From: Thermothielavioides terrestris NRRL 8126
Taxonomy: Eukaryota > Ascomycota > Sordariomycetes > Sordariales > Chaetomiaceae
Direction of reading: 5' to 3'
Assembly (NCBI RefSeq): GCF_000226115.1
Contig: NC_016458.1
Span: 2,604,001-2,668,000, forward strand
Length of the DNA stretch: 64,000 nt
The translations under genes were made by a program, and so were the position numbers. Below, piece after piece: positions 31,526 through 43,693 of the stretch. The notes under the pieces were generated by a model. That model searched no databases. It had not been told where the DNA came from and saw only the letters and a list, made by a program, of their open reading frames with translations. Position 1 is the stretch's first letter. Every line of letters begins with the position of its first letter.

Positions 31526-34002
31526 GAGCGCAGCGCGGCCCTCGGCTCAGCCCAGCTCAGCTCAGGGCGGCTCACAAAGCGTAGTGGTCGACGACGAGTC
31601 GTAAAAAAGAGGAGGAGAGAGAATTGGAGGCTTCCGGCGCAATCCCACGTCAACTCTCCATCACGGCGGCAGCCGGCAAGTTACCAAACACAAAAGAACA
31701 AGAAGTTGAAAGAGAAAAAGCGAGGTTAGCTTCAGGGAGTACGGCAGGGCAGGGCCGCGTGCTCGCGGTAGGCGCCCAGGATATAATACGGAGTACAAGC
31801 GAGTCCACTGCAGCCCCCGGCCTTGGCGGGAGAGGAAGAAGGGAGCGCATGCGGCGCGGCTCGGGGGCGTCGCACCGAGGAGCCGGGAGTGAAAGGGATG
31901 AATTGATGCCCAAAAAAAGGCGGCGCAGAACCTGGCCCCCCAGCAGAGGTGCAAATGAGCACACTCCATTTGACGGAGGTATGGAGGAAGGGAGACCACG
32001 AAACCCCCCGGACCCTCTCGCTGCTGACAGCGGCTGTGATCCAGCACCAGCGCCGCAGCCGGGAAGCATGCCGTCACGCAAACTCATCAGCACAGCAAGA
32101 CAGGCCAGGCGGGAACCGGGACAAGGGGCGGCAGATCGGCTGGAACCCTCTCTCCCTCTCACCTCTCTCAGTGGCTTGTCTGCGCTCTGGAGACTTTGAG
32201 CAACGACCCCCCCGGCTCGCTCAGCCAGCGCCTCAGCCGCCCATGATTGGACAGCAAAGCAAGCTGCCTCGCCTCGCCGAACATCCCCCCCATGCCACAC
32301 CACCTCTTACCCCTGTCCCACCTGAAACGCTCCCCCCCTTCCAGGGTTTTGTCCCGTTTCGAAACACGCACAAGCTTCTGCATGCAGGTGTCGGCGCGCG
32401 CCAATCAGCGCGCGCCAAGGGCATGCGCAGCATGCTGTGCTGGTGCTGGTGCTGTGTTTGATGTTTGCGCCTGCACCGCCCCTCCCCCGCCCTGCTCGTT
32501 CGCGTTCGCCCTTGGGAAGAAAATACGTGTACAATGCCCCCCTTGTTTGTTCGTTAGTTCGGTACTTATGGTGGATCACGACAGGGGCTCTAAATCACAG
32601 GTACCTACCTAGCCGTCTTGGCACAGAAGAGACTAACCGCAATAGAAAGTCAGGGGCATTGCAGCCTCTGCCCGAAATGCAGCTTCCTTCGGTACCTAGC
32701 CAGTTAGCTAGAGAGGATAATTGCGTTCAATCCACTGCTTTACTATACTCGAACGTTCCTCACTTGATCTTGGAGTCTGGAGAGTGGTGAGGCTAGAGAA
32801 CGGAACAGGCGGGTCAAAAGGCCGACTTTGGTTGGCTGTAGCCCCCTGTCAAAAAGTGGGGGTAAGAACCAAACTAACAAACAAACAAGCATTGTATTGT
32901 ACACGACATGGGACGAACGATCGATCGAATGATCGGAATCGAAACCCACACTGATGGGCGCCGCTCCCGGCCCCCGCAGGCAGCTGCTGTGGGTGTTGCT
33001 GACGGATAAGACATGGGCATGACAAGACACACCATCTTCCCCCCCCCCCCCCGCGCACACAACAGCCGATGGATGACAGCCTTGACCAGTTCAAAATGAC
33101 CAGTGGTGGACGATGTGAGGTGGGCCATTCGAGTCCAATCCCGCAGGGTTCGGAGTCGCCTTGGTCTGGAATCTCGATTCTCAATTCTCGATCCGACATC
33201 CCATCCCCATCCCTCCTTTGTTGGCATGGATCTATCTCGCCAGGCTGCTTCCGTCCTGTGTAACAAGCGTTTCTTGGAGCTCGCGCGAAGTTTGCTTTGC
33301 CCCTGAAATTTGTGTGCGAGTCCAGAAAGACAGGCGTCGGGAAAGAAGGATCTGCTTGCTCTGAGCGACCACCCTTGCGAGCGCGGGATGGGTAGTTCAC
33401 AACTGCGCAGAGTCAGCAAGCAGGTCCTCCCAGGAAGGATTCCGATCCCGCTGCGTCTCACCCCGGACCCGGCCGTCGCCCGATCCATGCTCATTGGACG
33501 CGAACCTCCAGATGAAAGAAACCTCGCCAAACCCGGGATGAAGCCAACTTCTTCGGACGGTATCAGCAAACAATACGGTGTGCTTCGTTCTGGATGGAGC
33601 GAAAATGGGGGTATCGCAGGCAACAATTCGCCCCAGCCCAGCGCCCATCCACATGCTGTGTTGTAGAGACATGAGGCAGCAAGAAAAAAGTGACCACCCG
33701 TCTCTGCATCATCCCCATATTGTTGTTGCCTTGGTGCGATTGCTCTCCCTGGCCTGATCCTGCGGGATGTCCCACACCCACAACTTGCATATTCCACACT
33801 ACACTAGCTGCTGTGTAGGTAGCTATACTTCCACCAGACATCTGAGATCCGTCTCTGGCCTGGCTTCTTCTGGCTAACTCCTGAAGCCAGTGCGGATGCC
33901 AAAGCCTCCCTTAAAGAACCTTAACTTGTGTATTTAGGGTTCTGGCATGTAATCCCACCGGATCCTTGCAAAGGGCCTTCCTCAAAAACCATGGTTACAT
34001 GG
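31526..34002. other. Long gene-free region upstream of the zinc-finger gene
   Basis: About 2.5 kb without a supported gene. It contains a run of 14 C at 33039-33052, a CCAAT box in reverse orientation at 32243-32249 and a repeated GC-rich motif at 32394-32418. Short frames overlap without family resemblance. Most is probably 5' regulatory or leader sequence of the minus-strand gene at 31525, with the right end holding the 3' region of the Zn(II)2Cys6 gene. Confidence 0.5.
32394..32418. promoter_or_regulatory. Duplicated GCGCGCGCCAA motif around a CCAATCAGCG box
   Basis: The 11-mer GCGCGCGCCAA occurs twice, 14 bp apart, and the first copy overlaps CCAATCAGCG, a good match to the extended binding site of fungal CCAAT-binding (HAP) complexes. 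The reverse strand reads TTGGCGCGC, an E2F-like sequence. It lies about 870 bp upstream of the minus-strand zinc-finger gene. A regulatory role is inference from motif and position. Confidence 0.35.
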
Positions 34003-36806
34003 TTACAGCACTTCGAAGCCTGCCTCTTCCAGCTCCTTCCCGGTCGGCAGCATGGGGCGGCCTTGCATCGGGAACGGCCAGAACAGCGGGTTTTCCGGCG
34101 CGTCCGCCAACTGTCCGGCGTCGCTGGGCCGGGTCCCAGCCCTCGAATCGGCGGCGGGCCGCGACGGTGTGCCGCCGCCCCATGAGCAGTTGAAGTCGGA
34201 TTCCAGGAAATTGGGCGCAAAGAAGTTGAGGCTGTTCGTCCCGGGGCGCGTGCTGCGCTCTACGTCGCGGAGTTCCACCTGGCGCCGCTCGCCGCTGACC
34301 GTCGCCTCGATGTCGACCTCGATGTTCCATTTCATAGCAAGGAACCGGAGTATGTTGAGTGCCTGCTCGGCAAAGTGATGGCAGGGCGCCATCTCCGTCA
34401 GGTCGGCGATGCCCCGTGCGAGAGCGTCTGTGACGCGCCGATCAAGCTTGGGTGCCGCGCGGGAGGGCTCGCCGCCCCGGGCCGTCTTCATGCTTTGCGC
34501 CGTTTGCTTACTAACGTCGGTCGCCGCGATGGCTAGGTGCATGATCGATGACGTGAGGACGAAATAAGGGACGAACGACGGGGTCCGCCTGAGTGTGTAG
34601 AGTTGCGAGTACGAGCGCAGGAGGCCCGTAATAGCATCCGCGGCCTGCCAGCAGACATCCCTCGGCGATATACTCGACCCAATGATGCGCAATTTGATCA
34701 GAGGCCGGAAGAGCAGAAGGATCGCAAAGTGGTAGTACATACTGACACCGACCGTCAGAAAAACTTGAACGAGACGACCAAGGACCAACGAAGCCCAGCA
34801 GGTGCCTGCTCTGCACTGGGCGCCTGCGGGAAGTCGGGCGACGGCGACTTACTGCGCAAACAAGACGGCCGGAGTGAAGTTGTGGCCGAGTCGCAGGACC
34901 TCTGGGATCTTGTCATACCAGTTCAGATACTGAGTGTAGATGTTAAGAAGATCCTTGCTTGTGAGCGGCCTGCCGGGAGAGTAAAGGATATAAAGTGATT
35001 GGTGTACGAGCTCGCTGAGTTCGCAGAAGCACTTGTAGACTGAGCGGACATTGGATGGTTGCTCGCATGAACGCTGAAGCGGGGCGCCTGGTCATCGAGT
35101 TAGTCTTCGTCGACACGTCTCCCATGACAGTGTCTCCTTACCGTCATCCGTGTACGGGATCCACAAAGACGCCTCGATATCATCGATTATCGCCGGCTTG
35201 GGTGGCAGCCGGGAAAAGCAAGAACATTGAGGGAGTGAACCTGTGGCCAACGACCAAGCGCTAACGGGGAGATCAGCGAGGTCGTTGAGCAGGGAATGGG
35301 GGGGGGGGGGTTTCTGAAGTGCTTACTGATCCAGGGCGAACGCGCCCCAGAAGGTGGCTGCCTGCACGGCGCTTTCATCATCGTCTTTGCCATCGTTTTG
35401 TAGCTGGTGCAACCCCATCTCGATGGCCAGGCGAATGCTCTGACCGGCATAATACCAGCTTTCCGAGTCCCTGCCGCAGCTCGCTTCCCTGATGGACATT
35501 ATCCCCAGAGCTTGAATGGTGGTGAGTTTGTGATGATCCTGCTCCAGGTAGAACAGCCGTTGGCACTCCTTGAAGAAGTGGTTGCCCGACGTGTGGGGGT
35601 CGTCAGGGTTGGATCGCGTGTTTGGCTGGCTCGAAAAGCGGCACCCGAGGGCCAGCAGCGCGTTAACCAGGATGGAGGAACAGAATCGAGGCCTACCCTC
35701 CATAAAATCCTTGAGAAAGTGCTCCTTGGAAAGTGAGGCGAAGGTCGGGTACTCCCAGCAGAAATAGAGAGCCAGCAGGTGCTGGACAAGCCTCGAATCA
35801 CCGGTTATGGTCGTCCAGGTCCCTGGAGGAACCTGCATCTCTGGAACCTGCTGAAGAAGGACCTGGTCAGGACGGTTGCTAACCCTGCTACCGTCCGAAT
35901 CGTCGGCCAGACTCTCGACCCATGACCCCACACGCGACTGAGTGCTCTTGACAGCCTCGGGATTCCAGGTCAAGGGTTCCGGTTGAGAGCCGCTCGAAGT
36001 CGGGTGGCTTTGAGTAGAGAAGCCGCCCCAGGGGCTCTGTTGTTCGCCGTCATGCCTGATAGTGTGGGGATTCGGGCCAGACACCGGGCTAACCGCACTC
36101 AAAGCAGAGGGAATCTGCGCGTAGCTGCTCGACGCGGGAGCGTACCCAGAGATGTCAGCTCCGGCCCCGTGGCTGAGCAGGTGGCTGATGGAAGGCAGCG
36201 CGCCGCCACCAGAGGGCAGCGTCCCCCCAAGCCATTCCGAAATTGATTCCACGCTCTGGCCGTTCCGTAACCGCGCGAGCACCTCTTCCCAGGCATCAGG
36301 GCGGACCAGCGCGGCAAAGACCTGTTCGTTGTTGCGCTGCTGTCGTCGGAGCTGGTCGATCTCGCGGCGCAGGTTCTCCTTCGATTGGCGAACCGGGACT
36401 TGATAGACGCACTCGACGTCCTTTTGACTCTTGCATCGACCACAGGGTTTTTGTCCGTCGCACTGAGCAGATCAGGGGATAACTCGTGAGCTCCGAGTTC
36501 GATGGGACCATCATCAGCAACAAGGAGGCGCTCTCATTATCGCGCTGTACGAACCTTGGCGCGTTTCTTGCGACATTCAGTGCACGCATTCGGCGTAACG
36601 ACGCCCAAGCCGCGCTTCCTTTTTGAAGCACTGGGCGCGCTCGCTGCCGTGAGACCAGGCGCAGAGCCTGGCGGTCGGGGAGCTGACGCGCTCGAGCCAG
36701 ACCCGGGGGGGTTACCGCCCGACGCGGCACCCGACTGCGAAGGGACCGGCGGTTGTGGAGGCGCGTTGCGATCACCCCCGGGCGTGTCCTCGTCCATGGA
36801 CTCCAT
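34003..36806 (-). CDS. Zn(II)2Cys6 transcription factor, NirA/NIT-4-like family
   Basis: Five exons (36555-36806, 35327-36462, 35142-35260, 34853-35087, 34003-34741) join in phase to 826 aa. The introns have donors GTTCGT, GTAAGC, GTAAGG and GTAAGT; the second contains a 13-G run on the plus strand. Residues about 75-105 form a zinc binuclear cluster with spacing C-x2-C-x6-C-x5-C-x2-C-x7-C, split by the first intron after the Lys before the third Cys. A short coiled-coil-like Arg/Gln-rich linker follows, then a Ser/Pro region, then the fungal-specific transcription-factor middle homology region (from about residue 270). The segments Ala-Trp-Ser-Leu-Ala-Thr-Gly, Trp-Ile-Pro-Tyr-Thr-Asp-Asp and His-Met-Tyr-Tyr-His-Phe-Ala-Ile match proteins commonly annotated as nitrogen-assimilation factor NirA/NIT-4. 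Whether it controls nitrate use here is not shown. A MITE lies 0.66 kb upstream. Confidence 0.87.
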
Positions 36807-37464
36807 GTTCCCAAGAACCAACGCGCCTCCGCCTCAGTCGTCATCCGAACAGTAGACTCGAGAGATCGGCCTGCCGGCGTCTACCAGCATTGTTAGAGAG
36901 GGCTGGCGGAGGCGGGCGCGTCAGGTCGAATCATGCGCTTGCGACCTGAGGACAATCCAGGCGAGGTCAACTTGAAGATACGGCAAGTGGGGAACAGCTG
37001 GCGGAGTCAGGGTTGGGAGTTGCAACAGGCGGGCTGTGGGCAATGGCACGAGGAACTGTACCTACCTGAAGAAGCTACCTTAGGATGGGGAGGCGACTAC
37101 GGCAAGCGGCAGTGGCATCCATCCCGGGGCAGCCTCCAGAACGAAAGCTTGGGAGATCAGCTTGTGGAGCTCGAAGACCGCGGCGGCGGAAACGGGATAT
37201 AGGGGGATTCGAGGCGGACGAAACTTGAGAGCTCGGCTCCGTTGGGCGGCGATCTGGAAGTCGAGTCAAGAGTGTCAAGGAACAACACTACCTACCTAAG
37301 CTCACTGCGCGAAAACATGCAACCCCCCCCCCCCTGCCTTGGGTGCAGCTTCCGAAGCCCTGGGCTAACACGATTGGCTCCCGCGACCTAAGCTCCAAGC
37401 GCCCCCCGCAGCGCTAATCCCACGCCAAGGCTCAGATAACGTTACGGCCCCCACGGCTGATGGC
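36807..37464. other. Upstream region of the Zn(II)2Cys6 gene
   Basis: No gene seen. A run of 12 C lies at 37323-37334. The region ends at the MITE. Confidence 0.5.
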
Positions 37465-37466
37465 TA

Positions 37467-37856
37467 AAGAGGTCCCGCCAAGACTAATTTCGGCCAATTG
37501 TCGGCAATGTTTTTACAACGTTATTACGTAGCCCCGATCGCCAAGGCGTTTGCCCTATCGCTAAGGCGTTTGCACTATCGCCAAGCAGTTAGTTCGCTAG
37601 GGGTATAGGGGGCGGCTCCAGCCCCCCGCTAGTTAGGGTTCGGGTTATAGTTAGGATACAGGTTATAGTTAGGGTATAGGTTATCTCGGTTTTCTTTTTT
37701 TTCAATTTGGTTGAGGTTTCGTGAAGTTGTTGCGACGAGTCTTTGCGATTGTTCGTTGTTGATGTTGCTCGAAGTCGTTGCGGCCCCGCTCACCCCGTGG
37801 CGATTGTAAATACTTGTAAGCGGCAGTCTCCGAAATTAGTCTTGGCGGGACCTCTT
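37467..37856 (+). mobile_element. MITE copy 1, 390 bp, Tc1/mariner-like
   Basis: The element has perfect 27-bp terminal inverted repeats (37467-37493 and 37830-37856) beginning AAGAGGTCCCGCC, and is flanked by TA on both sides (37465-37466, 37857-37858). It has no ORF. Inside are two or three imperfect 20-bp units of the form GGCGTTTGCNCTATCGC near 37540-37580 and a degenerate telomere-like tract near 37633-37683 built from TTAGGG, GTTATAG and TTAGGATA words. A second copy in reverse orientation is at 52252-52611. TA flanks and non-coding length suggest a non-autonomous Tc1/mariner derivative. Confidence 0.9.
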
Positions 37857-38639
37857 TAGCTATAACCCCGCCACGAGCCCCTGAGCTGCTTGCTTCTGTG
37901 TAGCCATTGAACGTTCAGGAACACACACTGGCACATGGCAGGGCAATGAGAGCACATGTTCAATTTCAATGTGAAGCCAATGTAGTGCAGTGTAGTCCTG
38001 AAGCTGCACGGGCAGTCCCAACATGCGCAAGTTGGCTCTCGTTCAACTTTCCCACATGCACAACAGTGGAACATGGAGATTCAGTGCCCTTCAACCCCGG
38101 CTGTGGAGGTCTGGGGTTTGTTAGCACGGTAATTCGGTACCCAGCGTCATCAAGACGTCAACGTCAAGTGGGGTCAGGATCAGCCAACGGCAACAAACAT
38201 GGGACGATTACACTACACTTCGCAGCCGAACCCTGTTTTGGGGGCACTTGAGCCAAGGACACCAGCCATCTGCGAGCCATTGGTTGATGAGGATGCCAGA
38301 TCGCAGAACACATGGCCTCGAGATCTTCATGCATGGCGAGCATTCTCTAAGAGTTATACTGAGCGAGGACTAAAAAACAAAGCTGCACGGCCCAGTGTGA
38401 AGACAGGGATTAAACAACATCTATGTAGTGTACACGAGAAAGTTCCCTAGGTGCCTAGGTCCCAAGTCACCACCCGACCTGATCTAGTACATACCGCCGC
38501 CAACCAAATGCCCAGCGATTCCAGGTTATGTTGCCAACTCCGACCAAGCAAGACATAAGAAATCCAAGAGTACAAGTGTACAACACAAAGTGGAGAAACG
38601 GAGGCAAGGCTGTCAATCCAACGAGCCCCGTCGGCCTCC
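37857..38639. other. Intergenic; no gene seen
   Basis: It separates the MITE from the 3' end of the Brr6-like gene. Short frames only. Confidence 0.5.
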
Positions 38640-40304
38640 CTAATACCCCTTAATCGGGCTTCGATCCCTATCTCCCTTGCTGGGACTCCTCCTTCCGGAC
38701 GGAGTCTGTGGCGGCATAATCGCCCTGACGTCGGGCGAAGCCTCCGAGTCCGTCGCATCGTTGGCAAACAGATTCCTGCGCACATGGCGAGGGGTATGGC
38801 TGATAGGCGCCCAGATGTAAGCTTGTTGAGGGTTGTGCGCCGCGGCAGATCCGAAGATCGGAGGCACTGCCGGTTGCGAATGCACGGGTTCCGCCGGCTT
38901 CGCCGGGTGAGCAAGCGCGGATTCGCGAAGGAATCCGAAGCCGACGTTGCTAGCGACGACCGTCACCAGAAAAAGCGAGAGGATAAACCCCTGGACAAAC
39001 GAACCGTTAGCTAGTACAAGGGAGGGACAGGAGACGGGCTCGATCTACTCACCCAAGTTTTGAAGGTCAAGACACCAACAAACTCGTTCAAGATCTCGGC
39101 AATGTTCCTCGCCGAGATCTGAAGCGTCTTGGTGGCCGATGGGTCCTGATTCATGCACACCTCCCATTCATTGCAGGGTCCATCGAGAGCCGGCGGCCGA
39201 TTTTCCCGGGGGGAGCAACCGTTCCTGCTGTAATTGTCGGCGCAGATCGACATCTGGTTGATGATGGCGGCCCGGGCCTCCTCGCTCGCTCGCGACAGGT
39301 CGGTCCGTATCTGCGAGATGATTGCGAAGATGGCAAAGAGCACGATGCTGAGCAGGATGATGTTGACGCCTAGTTGCAGCCATTTGGACAGGATTGCCGG
39401 GGCGCTCGGGTGGTCGCTGACCGCTGACAGGAAGCTGCTGAACCAACCCCGCCGTGGAAGTTTTCCACTCTTCGTCCGCTTCAGTCCGCCACTTGATCCC
39501 TCTTCCCAATCGCTGTCGGAGTCGTCTGATGCGTGCGGAAGGCGAGACCGGCCGCTGCCCACGTCTCTGTCGCTTTGCAGACGCTTCCTCTTCCTGACCT
39601 TGTCTCGATTCCCTCGGGCAATTTCCCCTTTCCCCGAGACATGATTCCGTAGGAGGGTTTTGCTGAACAGATTCCTGCTGACAGACGGCGTAAGAGTCAA
39701 CTTTCCAACGTCCTCCTCCGTTCGGTCCAGTTCCGGGGTGTCCGCAGGCATCTCGGATGTGTCGGTCATGGCAGGGCTGGATTCGGCGCCGGAAAACCCC
39801 GAGTACGTAAGCTCGTCCACGCGCTTTTGCGGCGTCGTAAACGCAGGATTTCGAAATGCCGGTGCCGATGGCTTGCTCGGCAGCTGGGGGTTGAAGAAGT
39901 CCGAGTGCGGCGGGCGCGGTTGAGCTTGCAGCTTGACTGGTGAGCCGCTCGAGATATTGCCGGCAGCGAACGGGTTATTGCTGCTGAACTTCGACGGTGA
40001 GGAAGAGCTGAAAGATGCTGTCGGAAAGGGTGCGCGGTCAGCATGCTCCATTTTGTGCGCAGTCTGCGACGGTACGACCATGCGTCCAGGCAATGACATG
40101 TCGCGGAGGCCGGCGCAGTCGTTGGGAACTTCGACTGCGCTGAAGAGAACTACTCAATGATGGCGAGGAAGCGCGAAATGTCTCCGACAGGAACTTACAC
40201 GCTGGCTGGTTCCGAGATAACTTTGCAAAGGGACTTGAGTGGTCCATAGGTGGCGGGGCATTGTACTGCCACTCCATCAAGCCATCGTGCGTTCGGCGTT
40301 CCAT
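38640..40304 (-). CDS. Brr6/Brl1-like nuclear envelope membrane protein
   Basis: Three exons (40199-40304, 39053-40134, 38640-38990) join in phase to 512 aa, with introns GTAAGT...GCGCAG and GTGAGT...GTCCAG. The first 240 residues are polar and Ser/Pro/Arg-rich. Then comes a membrane segment (Val-Asn-Ile-Ile-Leu-Leu-Ser-Ile-Val-Leu-Phe), a lumenal domain with four cysteines (Ile-Cys-Ala-Asp-Asn-Tyr, Gly-Cys-Ser, Pro-Cys-Asn-Glu-Trp, Val-Cys-Met-Asn), and a second membrane segment at the start of exon 3. This is the Brr6-like disulphide-bridge domain of yeast Brr6 and Brl1, proteins that help insert nuclear pore complexes and tune nuclear-envelope lipid. The C-terminal tail is short and basic. 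The gene is divergent from IWS1 with 545 bp between the start codons. Confidence 0.9.
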
Positions 40305-40849
40305 GGTGTCAGCGAGTAATGCGATCAGGAGAAGTCTTCACAGCGTTTGGGTTCGGAAGGCGGCCGGGTAACGCCGTGTTTTCTCCCGCCGCAAGCTAGA
40401 GGCAGGAAGGTGCAACGAGCGGCGTCGTTTGATGGCAACCGGTTTTCCGAAGTAAACAAGGGGGGCCCATTTTTCTGGAATTGCCGCTGGCCCGGCCCAC
40501 CTCAACCCTGGCTGCCAAGACCGCTGGGGCACATGCCTGCGGCTAATCTTTCGCACAGACCACTCGCCTCGCGAGCCGCTGCAACAAGTTCCATTTGGCT
40601 AGGCGGACGGATTGAACCAGGCCGGCAGCTGGCACCTAACTTTACAATTGCCTCCCACTCAGAAACATTCAACAATTCTGATTTTCTTTGAAAAGAAAAA
40701 GGACCGTCAAAAACCAAGCGATAATCTACCTACCACCGCGATCCTCTCGCTCTCTGTCCTCGATTCTCAACCGCAATCCTCCACCACCGACTCGCTCTTT
40801 TATCCAGCCACGGTCATTGACCTCGGTCGACGCGTGGCCCGAACTCGCG
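40305..40849. promoter_or_regulatory. Divergent promoter region between the Brr6-like gene and IWS1
   Basis: The 545 bp between the two start codons (Brr6-like on minus, IWS1 on plus) must hold both promoters and both leaders. The IWS1-proximal part (about 40720-40840) is pyrimidine-rich with CTCTCTGTCCTC-like runs, common just upstream of fungal start sites. No clear TATA box is seen. Confidence 0.55.
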
Positions 40850-42314
40850 ATGTCAGACGCCCACTCTCCCGCTGGCTCGCCGGCCGGCTCGCCCGCGGAT
40901 CGGGATGAGCACTTCGAGAATGAGCACCAGGATAATCCCGAGCACCAGGAGAATCACGTCGAGGCCCCAAAGGAGGAGGCCGGAAATGACTCCGACAAGG
41001 ATTCAGACGTCCTTTCCGAAATTGACGAGGACCAGTTCGAGGATTACGACCCTACCCTCGAAGAGAGGCCCGTGGAAATCGACGAAAATGTTGCAAAGAC
41101 GCTGAAAGCCGCGAAACGGAAGCGGACCGACGGCGAGGCCGTGAGAAAGCCGAAGGAGGGGCGCAGGCCAAAGAAGCGAGCGCGCGCCGTTGACGACGAC
41201 GGCGGCGACGTTGAGGAGGGACAGCGCCGACCCCGGAAAACTCGTGTCGCCGCCGGCGGGGAGCAGCGGGCCGCACAAAAGGAGGATGAAGAGGAGGAAC
41301 AGGTAAACGAGGAAGATCTCACGCCCGAAGAGCGCCGTCGTCGGGCCATCCAGCGAGCCGTGGATGATGCTTTGAAGAACCCGACGAAGCGGCGGCGCAA
41401 GAAGGATGACATCGTACGTATCGTTGCCCTGGCCCTCCTCTGCAGAGCACGTCTGACCCGTAGTATCTAGGACCTCGAGGACCAAATCGATGACCAGCTT
41501 GCGCGCCTGAAGGTCGCAATGGAGAAAGCCTGCATAGCGGATAATGAAGCCCGCGATAAGGGCATGGCCGCCACGCATAAGCTCAAACTTCTGCCGCAGG
41601 TCACAGCGCTCCTCACCCGAACCTCAGTGCAAGATTCAGTTCTCGATCCCGAAACCAACTTCCTCCAATCGGTGAAGTACTTCCTCGAGCCATTGAACGA
41701 CGGCAGCCTCCCTGCCTACAATATTCAGCGGGACATCTTCAATGCTCTTGCCAAGCTCCCCATTAACAAAGATGTCCTCCTGAGCAGCGGCATCGGCAAA
41801 GTTGTCTACTTCTACACCCGGAGCAAGCGACCCGAACCCGGCATCAAGCGCATCGCAGAGCGCTTGGTCGGCGAATGGAGCCGTCCGATCTTGAAGCGAA
41901 CGGATGACTACAAGAAGCGCCACATCGAGACCCGCGACTTCGACTTTGCGTACGTTCCCCCCCCTCTCAGCGCCCTTTCTTCCTTTCTTTCTCCACGTCC
42001 ACATACTGACCACCTCTTCAAACAGGGCCGCAAAGCTCGCCCAGCGCCAGGAAGCCGCCGTGTCGGGCTCGCAGATGACGCTCGCGCAGCGGCCCGCGGG
42101 CAAGACGCGCTTCGAGCTCGAGCGCGAGCGCCTGCTCGCGCCCGAGGTCAAGAGCAACCGAGCCAGGCCGGCCGGCCTGCCGGCGAGCTACACTATCGCC
42201 CCGCGGAGCACCTTTGACGGGTCCCGTGCCGTCCCCGACGCCCGCCCTATTGGGGCCGGAGGGATGGAGGCATTCAGGAGGATGACTCAGAAGGGGAAGG
42301 GCGGTCGCCGCTAA
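40850..42314 (+). CDS. IWS1: Transcription elongation factor IWS1 (Spn1)
   Basis: Three exons (40850-41413, 41471-41949, 42026-42314) join in phase to 443 aa, with introns GTACGT...TCTAG and GTACGT...AACAG. The first 190 residues are charged and disordered (Glu/Asp/Lys/Arg with basic clusters). Residues about 250-325 form the TFIIS N-terminal-like helical domain, with Asn-Phe-Leu-Gln-Ser-Val-Lys-Tyr-Phe-Leu near its start and a Val-Gly-Glu-Trp-Ser-Arg-Pro-Ile end. The C-terminal tail is basic. IWS1/Spn1 binds Spt6 and travels with RNA polymerase II, acting in elongation, mRNA export and chromatin upkeep. The start chosen is the ATG beginning Met-Ser-Asp-Ala-His; an upstream in-frame ATG at 40688 gives an extension unlike the family. 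Confidence 0.92.
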
Positions 42315-43658
42315 CTCTGAGCGGGTTGGGGCTGTAGACTTTGGTCTGATGCGCGCCGAGCAGCGCTTACTCAGGGTCAGGTTCTCGGTCTTTTTTTCCT
42401 TCGCTGTGTTCTTGCCACGGACATGTAATATGGGACGGGCTTCAGGGATTGAGTTTTCTGCGGGGGTTTTGTTTGAGGGTGCAGTACCAGGAAAGGGAAT
42501 TTTTGCTTTGTGTTCGCCTCCAGCGCCCGGTCTGAAAGTTTCATTGGAATCGGACACCGTCGTGTTGACGGAATCAGCTCCGATGCCGTCCAGACCAGGG
42601 CCATGAAATATATGGCGGTTTTCCATCATGGTTGCCAGCCCCAGTCAGGTAGAGTCGGCCAGTGCCAGGTCAGGCAGAGTCTGTCAATGCCAATCCAATG
42701 CCTTGAATGAACACAGTAACCCAATTAAGCATCAAGAACGATACCAACAACTGGGAGAGCAGCCCTCAATGTTTCATGGTTAGGTCATGTGATGCCTCCT
42801 TGTGTTGTCTTGTAGCTTGTGATCTGCATGCCCCGACAAACCACAGAACCGGCCGCAGCAACAACACGAGGAGTACCTGGCTATAAAATGTAACAGCCAT
42901 GTTGTCTATCCCTATATCATAAACCTCTCAAAGAATATAAGGCAAAGCGTAAACTTGCCCAGTTGCTAAGCTAAACCCGGTCCCTGCAGCAGGCATCATT
43001 ACTTGTAAGGGAGGAGGGAACGAACGAAGGAAAGGTTCAGGCGGGCAGACAGATAATAATCCCATCCAACCTACCAACCGGTCGCCAGCCAGCCAGCCCG
43101 CCCGCCCGAGGAAACGATGCAGCGCAAGAGAGAGAAAAGAGCACAAAAGAAAGATTTCATCACTTCAGTCAAAGACATCGTCGTCGTTATCTAAAAAGAA
43201 CAAAAAAAGAAAAGAAAAATAACCCGCATAACTAATCTTTTTCTTTCCAGCCACTTCTTCATCAGCCTCGCCCTTCCCCCGCTGCCTTCGCCTCCCTCCA
43301 CAACCCCCATAATAACAAAAGCAGTGACGGCTGGAATGGGAACAACCCAAACCAAACCAAACATCGAGAAAGAAAAAGAAATAATCACAACGGCGGCTCA
43401 TCGAGGTAAGTGTCGCGTCCGCGGGGGCAACGACAGAGAGGTGGGTAGAAGTGTGTGTCTTTCATGCTTACCAAACAAGAGAAGATCAGAACCAACCAAA
43501 CCAGACAGACAGGAAGGCATGCGGGGGTACCGTGTCGCAAGACTATACCAGCAGGCAGACCGACAGGTAGGCAAGCAGGCAGGCAGGTAGGCAGGAGGGG
43601 GTTAAGACAAAAAAACGAAGAAAAAAAAAGCTTCGTTGCGCGCGTGCTGTCTGTCGTC

Positions 43659-43693
<35 letters not shown>

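Noticed and set aside
33039..33052. Poly-C run, considered as a structural or regulatory element
   Set aside because: A simple homopolymer; similar runs occur at 35298-35310 (G) and 37323-37334 (C) with no shared context.
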